Origin: Symsagittifera roscoffensis | Taxonomy: Eukaryota; Xenacoelomorpha; Acoela; Convolutidae | Reading direction: 5' to 3' | Assembly: GCF_963678635.1 (NCBI RefSeq) | Contig: NC_087062.1 | Coordinates: 70,707,345 to 70,771,344, forward strand | Length of the DNA: 64,000 nt | Shown: positions 47,380 through 57,562 of the stretch, piece by piece | How the letters are laid out: each line of letters opens with the position of its first letter | Position numbering within the stretch: position 1 is the first letter of the stretch | Notes under the pieces: generated by a model | What the model saw: the letters and a program-made list of their open reading frames with translations, nothing else | Told to the model about the DNA's origin: nothing | Database searches by the model: none | Made by a program: the position numbers and the translations under genes

Positions 47380-48016
47380 TGGCGGCTTTTGTGGAAAATT
47401 TGAAGATTTCCCTGCTTGGTCGATGAAGTTTGTGGCACTGATGCACACCAAGGGCCTGTTCAGGACACTGATGGGCAATTATGATCTGCCAGAGACTGAG
47501 CCTACTCTCTCCGAGAGTCCGAATGCTGATCAGAAGGCAGCCTACGATACTTAGATGGAGGAGCGAGCAGTGTTGATACAGCAGAGGAAAGACAATCGAA
47601 ACACTGTGTGGTCCCACCTGGCTCTGGCGCTCAACAACACCACTTTGATGTACACGAAGAACGACTTGGTGGGAACAGATGGCTAGGGCGATGGGACGAA
47701 GGCTTGGAAGCTGCTTTAAGGGAAGTTTTGCAGCGTAGAGAAGCCGACGGTGGTCAGTCTAGTAGGTCAGCTTGCGAAGCTTTGCCTAGGATCAGAGGAG
47801 GATCTGGACGACTACATAGTTCTCAGTCAAGAACTGATGACGCGGTTGAGCGAAGCTGGAGAAGCAATCACGGACACATTGTTCAATGCTTTGGCGATTA
47901 ATGAGCTGCCTGACAGCTATGAGAATTTTGTGGTGCAAGAGAGCTTTCAACCAGTCAAAACTTTTCCAGAGCTGAGAATGAGGTTGAGGAACTACGATGA
48001 CCCGAGGAAGGCTTGA
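47380..48016 (+). pseudogene. Copia element 2 gag (broken)
   Basis: Same gag as element 1, with the shared TAG (47684-47686) and shared TGA (48014-48016). A private TAG lies at 47552-47554, where element 1 has AAG. Confidence 0.85.
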
Positions 48017-48049
48017 TGTGGAGAGAGGACTGGACATGGTCATATAGCG

Positions 48050-48733
48050 ATGCAAGCTGTGAGGAAGAAGAAAGGAGTGTCAAGTAGTGGCTGCTATGTG
48101 TGCGGTCAGAAGGGTCATTTGGCGAGGGACTGCAAATCCAAAAGTGACAGCGGACAATCCAGTGCTCGAAGCAGTGGGTCGACCGAAGCAAGTGGGCCAG
48201 GAGAAAAGAAGCATGGGTGCTTCAAGTGTGGGCAACCTGGACGTTTTACAAGGGAGTGCAAGCAGGGGAGGACATGGTTCTTCAGTTGTTGTGCTGCAAC
48301 TTCCATGAAAGGCGACGACCTCATTGTGGATGCGGGATGCACTGATTATGTGGTGCGCGACAGGGCTGTTTTTTCTAGCTTTGAGGGCTGGAACGAAGGG
48401 ATAACTGTGCAGAACCTCAACGGCACGCTGTCAAGGATTGAGGGCAAAGGATTAGTGGAAGTGGAGATCAGGGACTGCCATGATACACTTTTCACAATGT
48501 GCTGTTGTGTGACGAGCTACAGTGTGAACTTGATGAGTGTGAGCTCAGCTGTGCCTAGAGGCTCAAGCTTCAGTTTCGCCGCAGATGCGTTACATCTACT
48601 GGCACCAGATGAGGGACAGTTACCTGTGAAGCAGCGCGGCAAGCTTTTCTTCCTTGAGTGCAATTTCAAGAGAAACCCGATTACTCTAGTGACGAAAACA
48701 AGGAGGGATACCAGTAATGCATCGTTCGACTGA
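48050..48733 (+). pseudogene. Copia element 2 zinc knuckles and protease
   Basis: Identical layout to element 1: an intact first knuckle, the second with Arg for His, and DAGCT at the protease site. The 3' part differs, running a little further before its stop. Confidence 0.85.
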
Positions 48734-48737
48734 GGCA

Positions 48738-49856
48738 CCTCAACCAGCAGGATCTATCATCGCTTGTCAATGTGGGCGAGCTAGAGTTCTGCGAAGTGTG
48801 TACAGCTTCTAAGATGCTTGAAGTAGCACTGCCTAAGAAGACTGACAGCAGAGCATCGGTAGTAGAGCAGCGGGTCTTCGGTGACATTCAGGGAGCATTT
48901 GAAGTACCGAGTATGCATGGTGCACGCTATGCCTTGAGCTTCATCGACTACTTCAGTCGGCTGTCTGTGGTCAAGTACCTGGTGAAGAATAGTGATGCTC
49001 TACTGAAGTTCCAGGAGTTTGTGGCTGAGTATTGACCACCAAAGTGCCTGCGAACTGACAATGGAGGTGAGTATTCGTCAAATGCACTTAGGCGATTTTG
49101 TAGAGAATTCCGGATGAAGCAAGAGTTCACTGTGCCCAATACTCTCCAACAGAACGGTGTAGCAGAGCGCTACAACAGACTGACCACCGAGATGACTCGA
49201 TGTCTTCTGCCGATGCAAAGCTACCGAAGATGTTCTGGGTGCAAGCAATGTCGACAGCTGTGAGGGTTCGCAACTTGTGTCCCACAACCAGCAACGAGAA
49301 GCACCTTTCACCAAAAGAGATGCACTACGGGCAACCATCTAAAGTGAGCTCTTTGCGTGTGTTCGTTTGCCTGGCGTTCTATCTGGATCGAGGCAACAGA
49401 CGGAAACTGGATCCAAAGGGCAAGAAAAGCAAGTTCGTGGGCTTTGACGTGGAGAGCAAAGCCTACCTACTGATGGATCTAGATACAAGACGAGTGGTGC
49501 GAGCTAGAAGCGTGACCTTCAATGAGAACATCATTCCAGATGACTTCATGGTTGACAGTGAGCCATTACAAACCCTGGAGCTATCAATCGAGGGGTGCAT
49601 TGATGTTGAGCAACCAAGCACGACGAAAACCAGCGAATCACGAAACTCGCCAATTGAGGGTGATACTTCAGATTCAGTCGGGGCTACTGAGGAAAATCAG
49701 GTTGAGGAGGAAGTTGTAGATTCACATTCTACTGATCATCCAGTGCAGAGGTCTGTTAGGACAAGGAACGCACCCATTAACTGGCCTTATACCCATGCTT
49801 CAGTGACTGGAAATCAAGAGCCAGGGGGCTATTCAGAAGCAGTGTCTGGAGCCTAA
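48738..49856 (+). pseudogene. Copia element 2 integrase and linker
   Basis: Shares the TGA (49033-49035) with element 1. It has a private one-base loss at about 49208, where 'tctgccgat' stands for 'tctggccgat'. The first core Asp stands in FGDIQG. The acidic linker (VGATEENQVEEEVV) and PINWPYTHASVTG are kept. Confidence 0.85.
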
Positions 49857-49864
49857 AAGGAGCA

Positions 49865-51069
49865 GTGGCTGGCAGCAAGGGCTTGGGAACATGGAAACTT
49901 GTTGTTAGACCACAATCTCGAAAAGTTATTCCTGGACGATGGGTTCTTACAGTAAAGACAGATGCGCGGGGACAAGTGAAGTGGTTCAAAGCTCGATATA
50001 TAGTGAAAGGATTCATGCAAGTGGAAGGACTTGACTTCAATGAGACGTTTGCTCCAACCTGTAAACCCGAAACAAAGAGGATACTGCTGGCTTTGGGGGC
50101 ACAAAATTGTCTTGTACTTCATCAGATGGATGTTAAGTCAGCCTTCCTCAACTCTCCCCTAGCAGAGACACCATGGAGCAACCAGAGGGGTTTAGCAGCG
50201 GTGGCAGCCAAGTGTGCCTGCTACAACGAAGTCTCTACGGGTTGCGGCAGGCAGGAAGAGACTGGTATCAGACGCTGAGCACTTTCCTACTTGATGAAGG
50301 GTTTACTAGATGCAGCAACGACTTCTGTTTGTTCATGATGAGGGGAACAAACGATACAATGAATTATGTGCTGGTTTGGGTAGATGACATCATCATTGGG
50401 TGCAGATGTCAAGACGAAGTTGACAAGCTGAGGAGCCGTTTCTCCGAACGATTCAAGATGGATGACGAGGCGCGTTGTCCTGGTTCCTGGGAATGCAGGT
50501 CGAGCAGTCACCTGGGACGATAACAGTAAATCAATCCCGGTCACCTGGGACGGTAACAGTACACCAGCGGACATGAGCGCACAACTGTCGAAGAAGGGCT
50601 GCCCTGAAACTGGCTCAGCAGAGGCAGTATCCATGAAGGCTGAGGACTACAGAGGCATTACGGGCTCATTATTGTACATAGCTAAGCAAACATTGCCTGA
50701 TATGCTAGCTACTGTGACGCAACTCTCTCGTTTCCTGGAGAATACGGGAAGGGTGCACTGGGTGGCTGCAAATAGGGTTCTTCTTTACCCGAAGGGGAGC
50801 AAAGATCTGTAGCTGTGCTACACTAGGGAAGCTGGTGATGTAAAATTTTATGGATCCGCAGATGCTGACTGGGCTGGAGATTTGGGTGATAGAAGGTTAA
50901 CTACTGGCTACAGCTTTCATTTGCAGAAGGCAGGGGCAGCAGTTAGTTGGAGCACCAAGAAGCAACCAACTGCAGCCATATCTACCAGTGAGGCTGAGTA
51001 CCAAGCAATGGCAGCAGTGGTTCAAGAGGCTCTATATCTGCGATCACTTCTCGATGAGATGGGTGTAGT
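49865..51069 (+). pseudogene. Copia element 2 RT and truncated RNase H
   Basis: RT motifs and WVDDI as in element 1, with the same frameshift (about 50162-50177) and the same TAG before RNase H (50810-50812). Sequence is lost after LRSLLDEMGV. Confidence 0.85.
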
Positions 51070-52330
51070 TTTTCTTCTAAAATTCTTACTTTTTTTTGTT
51101 CTGCCTTTTAATCCTCCAGCATATAGCCTCCAATCTTTTTTCACCCCCTCCCTGATGTACCCCCTGCCCTTCAAAATTACACACCCCTTCACCCCTTCCG
51201 GAATTATATCCCTCTGCGAACAACCCTTACCCTTCCCTTTCACGCTTACAACCCTTCCTCTGTACGGTTGCCGCCCACCCAAACTCCCGCGTTTACCTGA
51301 GCTGAGGTAAATTTGACTATTTTAGTAGACAATCGAGCTAATTTAGTATACTAAAAACTTTCCACTTTTCTTGAAAGTTGTAAATGTTATGTAAATCTGT
51401 TGCTATTTTTTGAAACATTTAAACCATTATAATCGTTTATGAGCAATTACAATGGTGTTGGCAAACTCTTTTTTTTTCCAAAATTTGAATAAAACGTTTA
51501 ACAGTGTTGTATATTCTACAATTTCGTAAACCATACGATAAAGTGAAAATTTTGTGGCTCACAAAATCACTATCATGTTTTCAATCTTTTGTTGACATTT
51601 TTTTTCTTTTTTAGACAGCTAAATTTTCTTGTCTTGCCTTTTAATTCTCAAGCATTTGAACTCCAGCTGTTTCCTTCCCCCTCCACGTTTATATTCCCTT
51701 CCCCTCACAACTCTAAGCACTCTTTCCGAGTGATACCCTATCCACGTTTACACCATCTCCTTCCCCTCACACTTACAACCCACTCCTTGCACGGTTACCT
51801 CCCACCCAACCCCCATATTTACCAGATATAAATTGGACTAACTCAATTTTAAATTTGGCTAATTTAATTAACGTAGCAATTGCTCCTTTCTTGAAAAAAT
51901 TGTAATTGTTAAGTAGATGTAAATATTTGAAATAATAAAATCCATTATATTCGATTATGCTCAATTACATAAAATTCGGATGGTTTTTTTTCCAAAGTTG
52001 AAAAGAAATTTTCATACAGGGAGGCATATTCAAAAAATGGCAGTTGCATTTACTTAAGACAGGTTGCATGTGATAAATGAAAGTTAGTTTGAATTAGAAA
52101 ATCCCTATCTTTTTTAAAAAAAATTTTCTCATTTTTTTCTTTTGAATTTTTTAAAGTTTTTGTTTTGCCTTTTAATCCTCCAGTGTATGACATCCAACTT
52201 TTTTCGTCCCCCTCTACGCTTACATTCCCTCCGCTTCCCCCTCAAGCTTACCCCCTACATGCACGGTTTATCAGCACCCAATCCCATCCCCACATTTGCC
52301 GGAGGTGGTTAGGCTAAATTGGGTGGGGGG
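51070..52330 (+). repeat. 531-bp tandem array flanking the Copia pair
   Basis: The phrase 'tgccttttaatcctcc' recurs at about 51103, 51635 and 52166 (532 and 531 bp apart), each followed by a C-rich stretch ('ttccccctc', 'cccacccaaccc'). The matching preceding half-unit lies at about 42620-42841, left of the first LTR, so the Copia pair sits inside this array. Confidence 0.85.
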
Positions 52331-52750
52331 CTGGTTCAACGGAAGAAAGAGCGGGAAAGGGTGAAAAACGTAGGGGTGGTAATAAAGTTTTATTTCCATT
52401 TTTTAATTTATTCATGGTCGCAATGCCTCATTTTTTAAACTAAATATTTTGGTTCATCAAATATTACATCTTTTATAACCTTCAAAAAATCATAATGTTT
52501 TCCTCAAGATTTCTAAGATTCTAAAAAATTTGACAAAAATTGCTTCCTGTGCCTGAAATTTAATTTGCGAAAGATCATACTTTCAATTAGCCAAATTTTT
52601 GAACAAATTGTCCAATTATATGGCTCAAAATACAATTGTTGACGATTATATGGCAGAAGAAATTTTTTCAAAGGTTTTTGATTACATGGATATAGGAATG
52701 CAGTAATGATTTACATTATCCAGACAAAACGAATGAAATTTAAAATTTGA

Positions 52751-53371
52751 AACGTGGGCTTCTCAAATTGGGTTGCTTTAAACTAATAAAACGATGACGA
52801 CAAAACTTACTAGGAGTTTCAGCAGAATTAGTATAATGCTTTTTGCTTTTAAATTTGGACCCAAAACTTTACGCCAAAAAAAGAAAATTTTTAGCTTTTT
52901 TTAGTCAATCAGAATTTACACCAAAACTACTCCTCGATCACTGACGCAATTACAATAAAGTGAGCCTCTTATGTAGCTCAACAAACTTTAAGAAAGGGGC
53001 ATTCTCCAAAACATAGTACAAACTAATTTGTTTTTGTTTGATAGACAAAAAAGGTCGTTTTTACTAATTAAAACAACACTTTTTTACTTAAAAAACATTG
53101 AAAAACTATTTTAGGAAAATTTTGGTGAGCAAAATCTTCTTAAAGTTTGATGAACTACCTAAGAGGCTCCGTTTGATATAATTATGTCAGTGATCGGCCC
53201 AGTGTTTTGATGTAATTTTAGCTTGACTAAAAAAACTCAAAAATGATCCAATTTTGGTGTAAAATTTTACCGAGCTTCGCAAAACAAAAAGCATCATAGC
53301 AATTCTGCTGAAACTCTAAGCGTTCTTTTGGTCGCTCTGTACCTACAGTCAATCCAATTTGAGAAAAACGC
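52751..53371. repeat. Long imperfect inverted repeat (foldback element)
   Basis: The left arm ('cttctcaaattgggttg', 'gagtttcagcagaatt', 'atgctttttg', 'tcactgacgcaatta') recurs in reverse complement on the right, down to about 53371. Arms are roughly 300 bp around a centre near 53060. No ORF. Confidence 0.8.
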
Positions 53372-56300
53372 GTGTTAATTTCTAGTTTATTGCGTTTTTT
53401 CCGGATAGTTTAATATTTCGGATATCGCTGTAGATTTTGTTGGAATAATAATGCGAAATAGTCTTTGTTGAACTAATCCAAATGATTGCTTTTACACTAA
53501 AAACAATTCTTAATTTGCTTACACACTATCGGTTTTACTGTTACTTAGATATTTTCGTTATTTTGCAAATTTTTTGATAAAATCTATTTGTATCCAAAAA
53601 AGCGGGCGTGCTAATTATTGATGATTGTTTGAATTATAAGTTGGATGGTTTTATCCCAGTCTTTGTCCAATTCCAACAAAATCTTCTTAACTGAATCGAA
53701 AGTTTCTATAGATTAATTAAACTTAATTTTTTGTGCTTTCTGTACAGAAACTATTTATTTTTCATGTAAATTATGAAAAAATAGCCTAAAACTATTTCCC
53801 AGATCAATCAAAAGGAGATAAGTGTTCAATCAACATGCTCGTAGCAACACAATGCAAACTAGCACTTATTTTGTTTCTGCTTTAGGTTGCTACAGCTAAG
53901 TAATCCTCAAGTTACGTGGCCTAGTGTTTAACGCTGCTTTCTAGCTAAAGATGAAATTGGTTTCAATTTACTAATTCTAGCAAAAATTTTGTTGAACAAC
54001 AAGCTTTGGACAACTTAGATTAACCCAGGCTGTAACTCAAAATATAACTTTTCCTGCTTGCAAAAAAAAGTGATAGAAAAGTTCCAAAAAGAAGGAAAAT
54101 TTCTAATACTTTCTAGGAAAATTTGCAAGGGTTACAACGAAGTGTTGTGGTAAGCGCGAAGCACTGAGCATATATTTGTATTTCGACTTCCGAAGAAAGG
54201 GTGGAATATTTGTGCTCGGTGCTTCTTCAGACAATCTTTGAATTTTTATTAGGGCTTTTTTCAATAGATTTTTTTGCAATCTGTAAAATATTGATTCACT
54301 ATACTCGTGTTGAAAAAAAATTAGCTGATTACTGTGAAATTAGCTCCGAATGTTTCGACCATAGTTTTCAAAAAACTACAAAATTAGTGATAAATTTTTA
54401 ATTTAATTAGTGTCTTTTTCTGCGTGCCATGATAAAAAAATCTGACGTAAAATATAGATTAGCTGGACGCTAAATACTTTACTTTGTTTTTTTTTTGCAG
54501 CGTATGAGCGTGTGCGGGAATATTTTTTACAAAAAAAAACTATCTAAAAATTGGCTCAATTTTTTTTGAATGTTTCTTTTTTTAGAGTTTTCTTTAAAAG
54601 TCCTCCTATTTTTTTTATTCCTTGGTTGTTTTCAAGGGGCAGTTGAAACATCCAGGGCTTTACCTTGATTCAAACAGCCTTGATTCTATTGAGTTCTGAG
54701 GATTTGTTTAACACGGTTGATTGGTTGCTGGCAAATAATTCTGAAGTGTGCGATCATATATTTTTGACAAAAAAATTATATAAAATACGGAAGATTTTTC
54801 TAGTGAGAAATTTTTCTTACAGCAGCTTCTAAACTTGGAACTCTAAAGGATCGGCCAAAAAATTTATGACACTCTGGTGACTTAAAAGCCACGACTGCTC
54901 CAAGATTTTTCAAAATTAATTTTTTTTTATGAAAAAAAATCGATAGTTTTTCGACTATATCAGAGTGAAGCCCTGATTCATATGTCTGCTCTTTAAAATA
55001 TCCCCGGTAAGTTTTCTGGGATAACTAAATTGAAGTGATTTGTTAGCCGGATTAACTACGGCGTTTAATACGCGCTGTTAGTAAACTGGCAATTTTCGAA
55101 CTCAAATAGTTTGAGCTCATGGTCCTAAATGAAATTAGTGTTTAATGTTTTGAAAAGGCTAATGATGACGTCGAATTGAGTAAACTTGAAGAATTGTTAT
55201 CAACAGATTGTTGCTAAAATCCGTTTTCAAAACCAAATTTGAGCGTTGATTGGCATTTACTTTTATCTTGACCCTTGCCAAAATTGATGGTAAAATTCAG
55301 CGTGAAAATTGTTTTCCACCATTTTTGAAAACACATTTTTTAAGGTATTTAGCGTCTTTAAATACTGTCCTTGAGCTTTTCGTTGCTGAAAAACTTAAAT
55401 GAAATTTTCTGAAAACAACTTGTTTTCGTTTTCTCTCCACAAACTTTTCAGGTAGACTCAGAATTATGTTAAATAGTGCTAAATCTTGCGTCTTAATCGG
55501 AAAACTTAGCTAGCTTTTATTCATCGAAGAAAGGTTTCTGACGTGAAATTTTCAAATGTTTTTGCCTTAATTAATTACTGAGGAGACCTAGTTTTTCCCA
55601 ACATATTTCATTTTTTGGTGTTTTCTTTTTTGGTGTTTTACTTTTCTGATTGCATTATTTTGCAAGTAATGCAAGTCTCCGCTTTGCCTCTCAGTAATTT
55701 TATGTTCGTAATTTTAATTTTCGGTCGCAAGTGCAAAAGCCTTCATTTTGATTTATTTATTTTTCATTAATGTATTTTTATAAACCAATTTTGCCGAAGT
55801 ATTCTAAAAGCTTAAATATGGTGGAAGCATATTTCAATTCACAGTCTAGAAGAAAAGTTATTTGGATTTGTTATAAAAAAAACTTCCATTGCAATTATAA
55901 CCGTGGTGAATGTTTCATGCATCTTCATGAACACTTTTTTTCTTCAATTGTGGACTAACAAAATTTCTCGATCTGAAATAGAACCATTTTTTTGCAGTTG
56001 ATTCACTTGTTCATTCTCATATCGTAATATTGAGATAATTTTCAAAGAATTAAGCTAGTAGCTTCAGATTAAAATAAGTAATCTATCAAACTATTTTTTA
56101 TTATCAAAAAAACTTACTGACTATTTTATGACTCATGACTCATTCAATATAAAATTTTGAGCAACACAAAAGCGTTTCATCGTTACTTTTCAAGAAATCT
56201 AATTGAGGAAACAAATATATCAGATCCAAATTTTTTATCAACAGTTTATCTTTCATGAGTGAGTGAACTGCTGTGCTGTGGTCCTATTTTCATTCCGTTG

Positions 56301-56715
56301 CTCCTCGAAGGCTTGAAAAACTAGAATAGTTTTCGCTGGTAGATGGAAAAACTACAGCTGTACTGGTTTATTATTTAATTATACAGTTAAATCAAGGTTG
56401 TTTTCTATTTCAAAAAATTGTTTTTATTCCGCTACACGTGTTTCCAAAACTGTTGTTTGGCTGAAATTTTTTTAAAAAAATTTGAAGAAAAAAATTAATA
56501 TTCTCGCCACTCCTATTAAATAAATAAATAAGTTAAATTCCAGCAAAATAACAAGCCTCATAAAAAATTTAGCATCACATTTTTTACAACAAATAGGTTC
56601 AAATGAAGCTACCAACTCTACCTAGGATCAGCCACAAGCATGTGCCCTCACGACGCTGACCTTAATGTCTGGGTATCACAAACACTTTTTTTTTCTTTCC
56701 GAAGAAAAACCAAAT
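53372..56715. other. Intron interior, nothing recognised
   Basis: Very AT-rich with many homopolymer runs. Only a fragment of the palindromic-head repeat at 54181-54235 is recognisable. Short frames (54201-54401, 55770-55958) look random. Confidence 0.45.
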
Positions 56716-56855
56716 CAGATGGCGAATGATATGTTATAATAATTTGATATTTTTAACCGTTAAACTCAATTTATTTGGCGAATGATATGTTATAATAATT
56801 AGATGGCGAATGATAAGTTATAATAATTTGATATTTTTAACCGTTAGACTCAGTT
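56716..56855 (+). repeat. Short tandem duplication
   Basis: 'ggcgaatgatatgttataat' occurs three times and 'tttgatatttttaaccgtta' twice within 140 bp. Confidence 0.8.
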
Positions 56856-57366
56856 TATTGTACCGTCTAATTTGAAGTCCCTCAGTATCAGCTCTGGTAG
56901 CAGTGTTCGATTTGTTACCATGACATTGATCATATTAGTTGGCAAAACAAACACGAGATCTTAGTTTTGCCAAAATTGCACTTGCAAAATTGTTTTCTTC
57001 TTTGATAATTTTATCGGGGTTTCTTTTTTGGGTATATTTCCTGAGTTTCTTTTTCGATAAATTTTACCATGTCGCTCTTTGGCTGATTGTTCCTAAAAAA
57101 GTGGGCACTAATTTGCGGTAAATTTCAAGGAGGCATGCGGCGACTCAACTCATTTTTTGGGTTGCATTGCAGCTGTCCACTAATTGCTTTAAATAAATGT
57201 TCAGGTAAAATTTCTGGAATTTATTACTGCTACGTGAAAGATTTTTGTGATGTTAAGGTTTTCATAAGTTTTTAGAGTTCAAAAAATCAGAGAGCTTAAG
57301 AATTGACGTAAAATAAATTGGATATTGGGATACCCTATCTAGGCCTTTCTAGCTTATGTTTTGCAG

Positions 57367-57562
57367 GGCAGTTTTATCGCAACATTTGGCAGTTTGGCAT
57401 TTGCCTGCTCACTGGTGCGCCCCTGGATCCAGAGGGAAGCATGAGTCTGGCAAGGCACGTGGGAGCCATCATGCACTCCAGAGAGTACTTCGAGGGTCAG
57501 AAGCAGTTCTACGAGATCAGCAACACCAACAAACACGAGGACTTCGACATTGCTTACACCAA
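57367..57562 (+). CDS. BBOX1/TMLHE-like dioxygenase, second visible exon
   Basis: Encodes residues 151 (split Arg) to 215. QFYRNIWQFGICLLTGAPLD matches the 'L...G...l.GvP' start of the double-stranded beta-helix domain, and HEDFDIAYT leads to the metal site in the next exon. Acceptor TTTTGCAG|GG; donor CCAA|GTATAT (phase 2). The continued open frame to 57596 is intron. Confidence 0.88.

Larger units (their letters stand above)
46985..51069 (+). mobile_element. Copia-type element 2, 3'-truncated
   Basis: Head-to-tail copy with its own primer site and gag-pol, very close in sequence to element 1. It stops inside RNase H at about 51069 (after GAGATGGGTGTAG), and neither the polypurine tract nor a third LTR follows. 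Integrase-RT linker sequence missing in element 1 is present here (about 49637-49836). Confidence 0.93.
42077..57366 (+). other. 15.3-kb intron of the dioxygenase gene
   Basis: Donor GTATGT and acceptor TTTTGCAG with phase 1 give a split Arg codon. The joined protein aligns without a gap to BBOX1. The intron contains a hAT-like scrap (42330-42500), two Copia elements (42842-51069), a 531-bp tandem array (to 52330) and a 620-bp imperfect palindrome (52751-53371). 53372-57366 is AT-rich with no recognised gene. Confidence 0.8.

Noticed and set aside
43530-50812. Non-standard genetic code
   Set aside because: Host genes (carrier, ELOVL, SDR, B-box) end in TGA or TAA at the expected family lengths, so TGA and TAA are stops; the in-frame stops are confined to the retroelement.
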